Part shown: positions 1 to 5,946 of the stretch, piece after piece
How the letters are laid out: each line of letters starts with the position of its first letter
How positions within the stretch are numbered: the stretch's first letter is position 1
NCBI RefSeq assembly: GCF_001854865.1
Contig: NZ_MDDW01000001.1
Location: forward strand, 105,277-113,105
Source: Rhizobium sp. LCM 4573
GTDB lineage: Bacteria; Pseudomonadota; Alphaproteobacteria; Rhizobiales; Rhizobiaceae
DNA: 7,829 nt
Direction of reading: 5' to 3'
The notes under the pieces: generated by a model
Database searches by the model: none
The model's input: only the letters and a program-made list of their open reading frames with translations
What the model was told of the DNA's origin: nothing
Made by a program: the position numbers and the translations under genes

Positions 1-1059
1 GCACTCGACGCGGATGCCCTTAGTGCCCTCGCCGCAGAGCCGGTAACCCGCCGTGCGGTTGTCCTTCGACCAGATCGCCTTGGTCGGCGCAAAGGTGCCG
101 GCCATGAACCGCTTGTAGGAATTGATGTAGGGCGCCAGGAAATAGGTGATCTCGCTGGCATGGCTGAGAAGCCCTGCCATGTAGTGCTTCATCGTGGCCG
201 ACATGCCGTGCTCGCCTTCCTTGTCGAAGAAGAGCGGCGTGCTGCCATCCGCGCTCCAGAGCGACTGGTGGATATGGGAAGAGCTTCCGGCGGCGCTGTA
301 ATGCCATTTGGCGAGGAAGGTGATGGCCTTGCCCTTCGACCAGGCAATCTCCTTGCAGGCGTTCTTGATGATGACATGCCGGTCGGCCATGGTCAGCGCA
401 TCGGCGTAACGGACGTTGATTTCCTCCTGGCCGGCCGAAGCCTCGCCCTTGGAGTTCTCCACCGGTACGCCGGCGCCCTGCAATCCTTTGCGGATCGCCC
501 GCATCACATCCTCTTCCTTGGTGGTCTGGAAGATGTGGTAATCCTCGTTATAGCCGCTTGCGAGCTTCAGGTCGCGATAGCCGCTCTCTCGCGCCTGGTC
601 ATAGCTCTGATCGAACAGGAAGAATTCCAGCTCTGTCGCCATGAAGGCGGCCATTCCCATGTCTTCCAGCCGCCTCACCTGCTTCTTGAGAATGGCGCGC
701 GGGGAATGCGGCACCTCCTCATGGGTATGGTGGTCCAGCACGTCGCAGATGACCAGCGCGGTGCCTTCCAGCCAGGGGAGCCGCCGCAGCGTCGAGAGAT
801 CGGGCTTCATGGTGTAGTCGCCATAGCCCTGCTCCCAGCTCGTTGCCTTATAGCCGGAGATGGTTTCCATCTCCATGTCGGTCGCGAGCAGGTAGTTGCA
901 GCTATGGGTCTCCTTGTAGGCGCTTTCGACGAAATATTCCGCCTGGAACCGCTTGCCCATGAGACGGCCCTGCATATCGACCTGAGCCGCGATCACGGTA
1001 TCGATGCGGCCGCTGGCGACATCCTGCTTCAACTCGTCGAAAGTGTATGTGGCAGTCAT
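1..1059 (-). CDS. Glutamine synthetase-like ligase, probable gamma-glutamyl amide synthetase (C-terminus cut by window edge)
   Basis: Glutamine synthetase superfamily; ATP-dependent ligases that activate the gamma-carboxyl of glutamate and join it to ammonia or an amine. My translation gives 353 residues, open at the left edge; the family usually runs to about 430-460, so roughly 80-100 C-terminal residues are missing. Visible active-site parts, in order: ELEFFLF (143-149, metal ligands E143 and E145), GEASAGQEE (205-213, matching the GS HEVAxGQxE metal/glutamate segment), SHIHQSLW (261-268, the nucleotide-site HxH), NSYKRF (313-318), NRTAGYRL (334-341) and RVE (350-352, third metal ligand). 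The DGSS and ESDM segments that form the ammonium pocket of true GS are absent; the matching region reads GYGDYTMKPD. This fits GlnT/PuuA/FluG-type enzymes that glutamylate amines. The ATG at 1059 has only weak ribosome-site matches (ACGGA, 9 bases upstream). It lies 69 bases behind the permease, in the same direction. The exact amine is unknown. Confidence 0.9.
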   Translation of the reverse strand, partial: MTATYTFDELKQDVASGRIDTVIAAQVDMQGRLMGKRFQAEYFVESAYKETHSCNYLLATDMEMETISGYKATSWEQGYGDYTMKPDLSTLRRLPWLEGTALVICDVLDHHTHEEVPHSPRAILKKQVRRLEDMGMAAFMATELEFFLFDQSYDQARESGYRDLKLASGYNEDYHIFQTTKEEDVMRAIRKGLQGAGVPVENSKGEASAGQEEINVRYADALTMADRHVIIKNACKEIAWSKGKAITFLAKWHYSAAGSSSHIHQSLWSADGSTPLFFDKEGEHGMSATMKHYMAGLLSHASEITYFLAPYINSYKRFMAGTFAPTKAIWSKDNRTAGYRLCGEGTKGIRVEC

Positions 1060-1097
1060 GCCTGTGCATCCGTTCCTATAAAGATGACATAAGGGAA

Positions 1098-1130
1098 GAC
1101 GCGGCCCGAAGGCCGCGTCCATTCGGCCTT
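1098..1130 (-). promoter_or_regulatory. Intercistronic C(UUCG)G hairpin with a competing upstream fold
   Basis: Between the permease stop and the ligase start, the minus-strand transcript can form a perfect 9-bp stem (1119-1111 with 1106-1098, GACGCGGCC against GGCCGCGTC) closed by a UUCG tetraloop on a C-G pair, a very stable loop type. A second, mutually exclusive 7-bp stem (1130-1124 with 1115-1109, AAGGCCG with CGGCCTT) starts inside the permease TAA codon and uses part of the first stem. The bases after the big stem are TTCCCTT, a poor uridine tract, so a strong intrinsic terminator is unlikely. Partial termination or protection against 3' exonucleases is more plausible. Confidence 0.6.
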
Positions 1131-2628
1131 AAACGAGCGAAGCCGCCTGCTTGTGCTCCATCGCGAACTCCTCCTCCGGGGAGAGGATGAGACGATGGCG
1201 CCCGACGACAGCAAAATAGGCGATCGCGATTGCAAACCAGATGGCAACCCAGAGAACCCCCTTCGAGAAGTTCGGATCCTGTACCTGGTAGATCAGGGTG
1301 ACGACCGCTATGATGATCGTCAAGACGGCTCCCGGTATACCGAGCGGCGAACGGAAGGGCCGCTCGATGTTCGGCAGCTTCTTGCGCAGGATGATGAAGG
1401 ATATTCCCTGCATGATGTAGGAGAACATCGCCCCAAACACCGCCATGTTGAGCAGCACGCTGCCGATGACGCTACCGCCCTGCTCCGCGCCGAGCGCGAA
1501 CCAGATAGTCAGCATGACTGCCAAGCCGACCACGGACCCCGTGATCATCGCGACATAAGGCGTCTTGTAGGTCGAATGCGTCACGGAGAGTCCGGTCGGG
1601 AAATAACCTGCCCGTGAGAGCGAGTAGATCTGCCTGCCTTGCGCGTAGAGGATCGTGTGGAAGCTGGCGATAAGGCCCGTCAGCGCCACGAGGCCGAGAA
1701 GCACGACGCCGCTATCGCCGTAGATCGCCCGGAAGCCGTCCAGCAGCGGCTCAAGCGAAGAGCCGAGATGGAAGGAGCCCACGCCCGGCACAGCGGGGTT
1801 GAGGAGCACGATCATGAAGGCGGAAATCATCAGCGTGATGATGCCGAGGATGATGCCCTTCGGCATGTCGCGCTTGGGATCGACCGACTCCTCGGCGGCA
1901 AGCGGAAGCTGCTCAATGGCCAGGAACAGCCACACGGCGAATGGCAGCGTTGCGAGCACGCCGGAGAAGCCGAAGGGGAACCATTCTCCATTGCCCTCCG
2001 GCAGCTCCATCGCCGCGCCGTCCGGGCCGGCGCCGACATTCAGAGCCCAGCGCGAGAAATCCATGCTCGGAATGGCGCTGATCCAGAAGAACACCAGCAC
2101 CGCCAGCGAAATCACCGTGATGACCAGCGTCACCTTGAAGGAAAGCTCCAGCCCGAAAACGTTGAGCCCCAGGAAGATCAGATAGAAGACGATCCATATC
2201 AGCGGCGAATAGGCGGGATCGAACCCGAAGATCGAGTTCACATAAGCGGTGATGAAGGTGACGATAACCGCCGGCGTCAGCACATATTCGACGTTCTCGC
2301 AAAGCCCGGTGATGAATCCTCCCCACGGTCCCATCGCCGTGCGGGCGAAGGAATAAGCCGCTCCCGTATGCGGCAGCGCCGGGCTCATCTCGGCGATCGA
2401 GAAGGTGAGCCCAAGGTACATGATGGCGATGATGATGCCGGCAACCAGCATGCCGCCCCAGCCGCCGGTCGCGAAACCGAAGTTCCAGCCGGAAAAGTGG
2501 CCCGAAATGACCGCTCCGACGCCAAGCGCCCAAAGCGACCAGACCCCCGCATAGCGCGAGAGGCCCCTCTTTTCGAAATAGGATGCATCAGCCTTCTTGT
2601 AGCTGACGCCTGCGGATGAACTTTCCAT
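1129..2628 (-). CDS. APC-superfamily amino acid/amine permease, ethanolamine-permease type
   Basis: A 499-residue inner-membrane transporter, predicted to be a cation-coupled importer of an amino acid or small amine. About 12 hydrophobic segments are visible. The first carries GVGAVISGHFSGWNFGF (36-52), the glycine-rich broken helix typical of APC carriers. LPHTGAAYSFARTAMGP (85-101) matches the conserved segment after the second helix, and the cytoplasmic loop EESVDPKRDMPKGI fits the EExxDPKRDxPxGI pattern that I associate with ethanolamine permeases. I chose the ATG at 2628 because AGGAG lies 8 bases upstream (2641-2637). The frame stays open to a GTG at 2745, but those 39 extra residues are not permease-like and lack a well-placed ribosome site. 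It sits between the hydrolase and the glutamine synthetase-like gene on the same strand, as expected for a catabolic cluster that takes up an amine and glutamylates it. Substrate assignment is by family resemblance only. Confidence 0.88.
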   Translation of the reverse strand: MESSSAGVSYKKADASYFEKRGLSRYAGVWSLWALGVGAVISGHFSGWNFGFATGGWGGMLVAGIIIAIMYLGLTFSIAEMSPALPHTGAAYSFARTAMGPWGGFITGLCENVEYVLTPAVIVTFITAYVNSIFGFDPAYSPLIWIVFYLIFLGLNVFGLELSFKVTLVITVISLAVLVFFWISAIPSMDFSRWALNVGAGPDGAAMELPEGNGEWFPFGFSGVLATLPFAVWLFLAIEQLPLAAEESVDPKRDMPKGIILGIITLMISAFMIVLLNPAVPGVGSFHLGSSLEPLLDGFRAIYGDSGVVLLGLVALTGLIASFHTILYAQGRQIYSLSRAGYFPTGLSVTHSTYKTPYVAMITGSVVGLAVMLTIWFALGAEQGGSVIGSVLLNMAVFGAMFSYIMQGISFIILRKKLPNIERPFRSPLGIPGAVLTIIIAVVTLIYQVQDPNFSKGVLWVAIWFAIAIAYFAVVGRHRLILSPEEEFAMEHKQAASLV

Positions 2629-2646
2629 GCCCTTCTCTCCTAATCC

Positions 2647-2678
2647 AAGAAAACGGGCAGCCGGCGCCGAAGGCCGAC
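2647..2678 (-). terminator. Weak terminator-like hairpin between hydrolase and permease
   Basis: In the 136-base gap, the minus-strand RNA can pair GUCGGC (2678-2673) with GCCGGC (2665-2660) around a 7-base loop, with one G-U pair. After a short CCCG stretch comes TTTTCTT (2653-2647). This resembles a leaky intrinsic terminator just ahead of the permease ribosome site (2641-2637). The stem is short and GC-rich hairpins occur by chance in such DNA. I see no other signal in this gap. Confidence 0.25.
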
Positions 2679-2764
2679 CAAGCCCCTCGAAATCTCGCAC
2701 GCCGCCCGCTTGTTTCTCGGTGTCGGTGCGCGTCGCAGCTTCCACTGCTCCCCGGGTCCTATGG

Positions 2765-3535
2765 TTAGACGTCTGCGAGGCTTTCCCGCAGCAGGCCTGT
2801 CAGAAAATCGGCCACGACCCCTTGGCCGGTTTCGTCTGCTATCAAATCGTTCCTTATTTCGATCATCACGTTCAGAAGCCCCGCCGGCAGGGCGTGAACC
2901 TCCAGCGTATGCGTAACTCCGTCTGCTGGCCCATAGGGCTCGTTGCGCGCGACGTGGTAGAGACGGGTATCCGCGGCCGCGGCGAGCATGCGATCGGCAA
3001 GCCGGCTGTCCTTCTCGTGCAAGATGCCGATCTCAACCTCGCGCAGCTTTCCGAAATAGACCGGAGTGAAACTATGGACGGTAACGAGCACCGTCGGTCG
3101 CCCCCTCGCCTGCCTTTCCGCAATCTCCTCGCGGATACGCCCATGGAACGGCAGGTAAAGCGAGGTGGTTCGCAGCGATCGTTCCGCCTCCGTCAGGTTC
3201 TCGTTGCCGGGAATGCGGAAGACCTCGCTGACATCGCGCATCGCCGCGGGAGATTCCGGCGGGCGGTTGCAATCGTAGATCAGGCGGGAAAAGCGCTGGT
3301 GGATCAGCACGGCGTCGAGACTGCGCGACATCAGCCGCGAAACGGCGAGCGCGCCGGGATCCCAGGCGATGTGGGAGGCAAGCGCCTCTTGCGAAAGCCC
3401 GAGATCGCCGTAGCGCTCCGGCAGCCGGCTGGAAGCATGCTCGCAAACCAGCAGCACCTCGCTGCGTCCGTCAGCGTTCTCCACGGCGACGGGATCACCG
3501 TCCGCCTTCGTGAAAAACTCCGACTGAACCAGCAT
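2765..3535 (-). CDS. N-formylglutamate amidohydrolase-family metal-dependent hydrolase
   Basis: A 256-residue soluble cytoplasmic protein of the N-formylglutamate amidohydrolase family (PF05013), which hydrolyses amide bonds on acyl amino acids using a bound metal. Family landmarks in order: CEHASS (31-36), HIAWDPGA (55-62), RFSRLIYDCNRP (81-92), FHGRIREEI (130-138), TVHSFTPV (152-159), EIGILHEKD (168-176), NEPYGPADG (198-206) and IEIRNDLI (225-232). Candidate metal ligands are E32, H33 and H154. Length is normal and no frame damage is visible. The ATG at 3535 has GAGG 5 bases upstream. It is the first gene of the minus-strand block, transcribed away from the RpiR regulator. No other histidine-degradation (hut) genes are visible, so a true HutG role is not supported here. 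Next to a glutamine synthetase-like ligase and an amine permease, it may instead cleave a gamma-glutamyl or N-acyl intermediate; that is inference. Confidence 0.9.
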   Translation of the reverse strand: MLVQSEFFTKADGDPVAVENADGRSEVLLVCEHASSRLPERYGDLGLSQEALASHIAWDPGALAVSRLMSRSLDAVLIHQRFSRLIYDCNRPPESPAAMRDVSEVFRIPGNENLTEAERSLRTTSLYLPFHGRIREEIAERQARGRPTVLVTVHSFTPVYFGKLREVEIGILHEKDSRLADRMLAAAADTRLYHVARNEPYGPADGVTHTLEVHALPAGLLNVMIEIRNDLIADETGQGVVADFLTGLLRESLADV

Positions 3536-3573
3536 GCTCGCCTCGGAATATGATTGAAAGTGTATTAACGAAG

Positions 3574-3602
3574 AGAATTCTTCATCTTCTAGCCACCGTC
3601 AA
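3574..3602 (-). promoter_or_regulatory. Candidate promoter for the minus-strand block
   Basis: TTGACG (3602-3597) is a good -35 box, followed after 17 bases by AATTCT (3579-3574), a poor -10 match of 3/6. Transcription would start near 3567, about 30 bases before the hydrolase ATG. The -10 lies inside a small inverted repeat, GAAGA-N4-TCTTC (3570-3583). A good -35 with a weak -10 fits a promoter that needs help from an activator. Confidence 0.45.
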
Positions 3603-3609
3603 TCGAAAT

Positions 3610-3627
3610 CTGAAAAAATCTTTTCAG
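3610..3627. promoter_or_regulatory. Probable shared operator for the divergent promoters
   Basis: The interrupted palindrome CTGAAAA-N4-TTTTCAG has 7-bp perfect arms. Its centre (3618.5) is 16.5 bases from the first base of the minus-strand -35 box and 17.5 from that of the plus-strand box, so it is nearly symmetric between them. The right half recurs as AAATCTTTT at 3662-3670, overlapping the plus-strand -10. The AGCCACC direct repeats (3591-3597 and 3628-3634) and a GTCAAT/ATTGAC inverted pair (3598-3603 and 3635-3640) flank it. Known RpiR-family operators are AT-rich inverted repeats, so the adjacent RpiR gene is the likely partner; this is inferred. Confidence 0.55.
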
Positions 3628-3635
3628 AGCCACCA

Positions 3636-3665
3636 TTGACACACGTGCGGGAACGATTGTTAAAT
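3636..3665 (+). promoter_or_regulatory. Candidate promoter of the RpiR regulator gene
   Basis: A perfect -35 box TTGACA (3636-3641) and TTAAAT (3660-3665, 4/6 match to TATAAT) are separated by 18 bases, predicting a start near 3672. This lies before the GTG at 3705 but after the TTG at 3636, which supports the later translation start. The repeated half-site AAATCTTTT (3662-3670) overlaps the -10 and the approach to the start site, so autoregulation is possible. Confidence 0.5.
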
Positions 3666-3704
3666 CTTTTTCAACCGGCGAAGACCGGGAAAGGGAACAG
3701 TTCC

Positions 3705-4595
3705 GTGCCAACCACAGCGCGTACCGTATCGGATGTCATCCGGGCTCGTTACGAAAGCCTCACACGCGCTGAACGGCAGCTTGCGGACCGGATTTTGGAG
3801 AACTACCCGGTGTCGGGCCTCGGCAGCATCACCACGATCGCGGAGAGTGCGGGCGTTTCCACGCCAACCGTCGCGCGCATGGTGCAGAAGCTCGGCTACA
3901 AGGGCTATCCGGAATTCCAGTCGCATCTGCATCAGGAACTCGAGGCGACGCTCTCGAACCCGATCGCCAAGCATGATCGCTGGGCGTCCAACGCACCGGG
4001 CACGCATATCCTCAACCGCTTCGCCGATGCCATCACCGGCAATCTGCGCGATACGCTTTCCGATCTCGACACCAGAACCTTCGAAGGCTCGGCCGCTCTT
4101 CTGGGCGATCGCAGCCGCAGTATCTATTTCGTCGGCGGCCGCATCACCGGAGCGCTTGCGGAATATTTCTTCACCCATATGCAAGTGATCCGTCCGAAGA
4201 CGACGCTGATCTCCACCAATTCCAGTTCTTGGCCGCAGCATGTGCTGAACATGAATGCCGGCGATGTGCTCGTGATATTCGATATCCGCCGTTACGAGCA
4301 GGAGATGGCGACGCTCGCGGAAGCCGCAAGGGCCAACGGCGTCGTCATCATCTTGTTCACGGATGTCTGGTCGTCACCCGTGGCGAAGCACGCCGAACAC
4401 ATCTTCAAGATGCGGATCGAGGCGCCCTCCGCATGGGATTCCTCCGTCATAACCCTCTTCGTGGTGGAGGCCCTCATCGAGGCCGTACAAAGCTCCACAT
4501 GGACGGAGACCCGGGAACGCATGAATTCGCTGGAGGGCCTGTTCGAGCGGACGCGATTGTTCCGCCGACCGGGCCGCCAGCCTCGCTTCGAATAA
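3705..4595 (+). CDS. MurR/RpiR-family transcriptional regulator (HTH plus SIS)
   Basis: A 296-residue DNA-binding regulator. Residues 10-80 form the RpiR N-terminal domain: ARYESLTRAERQLADRIL (14-31), then the helix-turn-helix SITTIAESAGVSTPTVARMV (41-60) followed by QKLGYKGYPEF (61-71). Residues from about 125 to 265 form a SIS domain, with SIYFVGGRITGALAEYF (139-155), DVLVIFDIRRY (187-197) and FTDVWSSPVAKHAEHIF (218-234). SIS domains usually bind sugar phosphates through a Gly-x-Gly-Ser-Ser-type loop; here that loop reads VGGRITGA, lacking the usual serine pair, so the ligand may not be a sugar phosphate. I prefer the GTG at 3705: GGGA sits 8 bases upstream, it gives a usual family length, and the alternative TTG at 3636 is the -35 box itself. 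From 3636 the protein would be 319 residues; GTG 3645 is a third option. It lies head-to-head with the hydrolase block and 132 bases ahead of the transporter genes. Likely controls one or both blocks. Confidence 0.9.
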   Translation: MPTTARTVSDVIRARYESLTRAERQLADRILENYPVSGLGSITTIAESAGVSTPTVARMVQKLGYKGYPEFQSHLHQELEATLSNPIAKHDRWASNAPGTHILNRFADAITGNLRDTLSDLDTRTFEGSAALLGDRSRSIYFVGGRITGALAEYFFTHMQVIRPKTTLISTNSSSWPQHVLNMNAGDVLVIFDIRRYEQEMATLAEAARANGVVIILFTDVWSSPVAKHAEHIFKMRIEAPSAWDSSVITLFVVEALIEAVQSSTWTETRERMNSLEGLFERTRLFRRPGRQPRFE

Positions 4596-4598
4596 ACG

Positions 4599-4608
4599 CA
4601 TGCGCATG
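4599..4608. repeat. 10-bp perfect palindrome after the regulator stop
   Basis: CATGCGCATG begins 3 bases after the regulator stop codon, in the 132-base gap before the binding-protein gene. It could be a small regulatory site for the transporter genes. A 10-bp palindrome is easily found by chance. I see no convincing promoter in this gap (4596-4727); the best is a weak TTCGGC/TATGAG pair (4613-4618 and 4635-4640, 16 bases apart). Confidence 0.2.
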
Positions 4609-4727
4609 TAAATTCGGCAGCCAAATAGGGAACTTATGAGAAAATGCTCACCTACCTCGCTGTCACATCGCATTCATGAAACGGCTCTACGAGTGCGCCG
4701 AGACGCCCTGAACCCTAGGAGGATACC

Positions 4728-5834
4728 GTGCTCAAGAACAACCGACGCCTGCTGTCGCTGACGGCTGCAGCCCTCATCGCTTCCACCAGCCTTGCGGCTG
4801 CCGAACCGAGCGCCGAACTGATCGAAGCCGCCAAGAAGGAAGGCATGCTGACGACCATCGCCCTGCCCCATAGCTGGTGCGGCTACGGCGACGTCATTGC
4901 CGGCTTCAAGGCGAAATACCCGGAAATCAAGGTCAACGAGCTCAACCCCGATGCCGGCTCGGCTGACGAGGTCGAGGCCGTCAAGGCCAACAAGGACAAT
5001 AAGGGTCCGCAGGCTCCCGACGTGGTCGATGTCGGCCTGTCATTCGGCCCGCAGATGAAGACAGAAGGCCTGCTGCAGCCGTACAAGGTCTCGACCTGGG
5101 ACGAAATCCCGGACAACGTCAAGGATCCCGAAGGCTACTGGTATGGTGATTATTACGGCGTTCTCTCCTTCATCGTGAACAAGGACATGGTCGAGAACGT
5201 GCCCCAGGACTGGGCTGACCTTGTAAAGCCGGAATATGCCGGTCAAGTGGCTCTCGCGGGTGATCCGCGCGCCTCCAACCAGGCGATCCTCGCCGTCCTG
5301 GCCGCCGGTCTCTCCAAGGGCGCAGCGTCAGGTGAAGCCGCCGGCAAGGCTGGCCTGGATTACTTCGCCGAGCTGAACAAGGCAGGCAATTTCGTTCCCG
5401 TCATTGCCAAGGCCGGCACGATTGCCCAGGGCGCCACCCCGATCGCCGTTGCATGGGACTACAACGCACTGGCATGGCGTGACGAGTTGAAGGACAACCC
5501 GCCGGTCGAAGTCGTCGTTCCGAAGACGGGCGTTCTGGCGGGTGTTTACGTACAGGGCATCTCCGCCTATGCGCCGCACCCGAATGCCGCTAAGCTCTGG
5601 ATGGAATATCTCTATTCTGACGAGGGCCAGAACCTCTGGCTGAAAGGCTACTGCCACCCGGCCCGCTTCAATGCCATGGCCAAGGCCGGCAAGATCCCGC
5701 AGGAGCTGGTGGATGCCCTGCCCCCGGCCGAAGCCTACGAAAAGGCCGTCTTCCCGACCGTCGACGAGCAGAACGCCAACAAGACGGCCGTAACCGGCGG
5801 CTGGGATAGCGTCGTGGGCGCCAACGTCCAGTAA
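4728..5834 (+). CDS. ABC transporter periplasmic substrate-binding protein (iron/polyamine/aminoethylphosphonate-like class)
   Basis: A 368-residue secreted protein that captures the substrate in the periplasm and delivers it to the two permeases downstream. The N-terminus is a clear Sec signal peptide: basic NNRR (4-7), hydrophobic core 8-22, Ala-rich cleavage zone near 23-26. The mature part has the two-lobe solute-binding pattern: FKAKYPEIKVN (60-70), PDVVDVGLSF (97-106), GDYYGVLSFIVNKDMVENVP (140-159), DWADLVKPEYAGQVAL (161-176), GATPIAVAWDYNALAW (235-250), and the late hinge segment AAKLWMEYLYSDEGQNLW (287-304). The only cysteines are C51 and C309, a possible disulfide. The start is GTG, supported by a perfect AGGAGG (4717-4722) 5 bases upstream. 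Codons are strongly GCC/AAG/GTC biased, as for an abundant protein. The two PotB/PotC-like permeases and CysA/PotA-like ATPase place it in the transporter class that includes Fe3+, putrescine/spermidine and aminoethylphosphonate importers; the ligand cannot be decided. Confidence 0.92.
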   Translation: MLKNNRRLLSLTAAALIASTSLAAAEPSAELIEAAKKEGMLTTIALPHSWCGYGDVIAGFKAKYPEIKVNELNPDAGSADEVEAVKANKDNKGPQAPDVVDVGLSFGPQMKTEGLLQPYKVSTWDEIPDNVKDPEGYWYGDYYGVLSFIVNKDMVENVPQDWADLVKPEYAGQVALAGDPRASNQAILAVLAAGLSKGAASGEAAGKAGLDYFAELNKAGNFVPVIAKAGTIAQGATPIAVAWDYNALAWRDELKDNPPVEVVVPKTGVLAGVYVQGISAYAPHPNAAKLWMEYLYSDEGQNLWLKGYCHPARFNAMAKAGKIPQELVDALPPAEAYEKAVFPTVDEQNANKTAVTGGWDSVVGANVQ

Positions 5835-5852
5835 GCGGCTCAACTCAGTTGT

Positions 5853-5872
5853 CCCGGCCCGATCGGGCCGGG
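5853..5872 (+). promoter_or_regulatory. Intercistronic stem-loop between binding-protein and permease genes
   Basis: A perfect 20-base palindrome forms an 8-bp all-GC stem, CCCGGCCC against GGGCCGGG, around GATC, 18 bases after the binding-protein stop. The next bases (CTTGCC) give no uridine tract, so this is not a classic terminator. In binding-protein-dependent transporter operons such hairpins commonly stabilise the upstream message or cut read-through, keeping the binding protein in excess over the membrane parts. Confidence 0.6.
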
Positions 5873-5946
5873 CTTGCCATCTGAACATGGTGGCCGCACC
5901 TTTGCCAAAACATCACAAGAATCCACCGGGGAAAGACACAGCACAT

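Noticed and set aside
160..1092. A long plus-strand open frame (310 codons) opposite the left-edge gene
   Set aside because: It lies antisense to the glutamine synthetase-like gene, whose motifs are unmistakable in the minus frame. The plus-frame product shows no recognisable family pattern and is a GC-rich shadow frame.
1639..2619. A long plus-strand open frame (326 codons) opposite the permease
   Set aside because: The product is a low-complexity, charged Arg/Glu/Asp/His-rich string, typical of the antisense of a membrane protein in GC-rich DNA.
2629..2745. A 39-residue N-terminal extension of the permease from a GTG at 2745
   Set aside because: AGGAG is well placed before the ATG at 2628, and the extension is hydrophilic with no family resemblance and no good ribosome site.
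2627..3553. A plus-strand open frame (308 codons) opposite the amidohydrolase
   Set aside because: The minus-strand frame carries a chain of conserved family motifs; the plus frame has none.
4637..4651. TGAG-N6-CTCA inverted repeat as a second operator for the RpiR protein
   Set aside because: The arms are only 4 bp and the spacing differs from the palindrome at 3610-3627, so resemblance is not better than chance.
4636..4761. Possible leader peptide of 41 codons (ATG at 4636 after AGGGAA), and an 11-codon ATG frame at 4676-4711, both ahead of the binding-protein gene
   Set aside because: The spacing of AGGGAA to 4636 is short, the first frame runs into the binding-protein gene, and the second has no ribosome site. 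No attenuator-like codon run is seen. Conservation would be needed to revive either.
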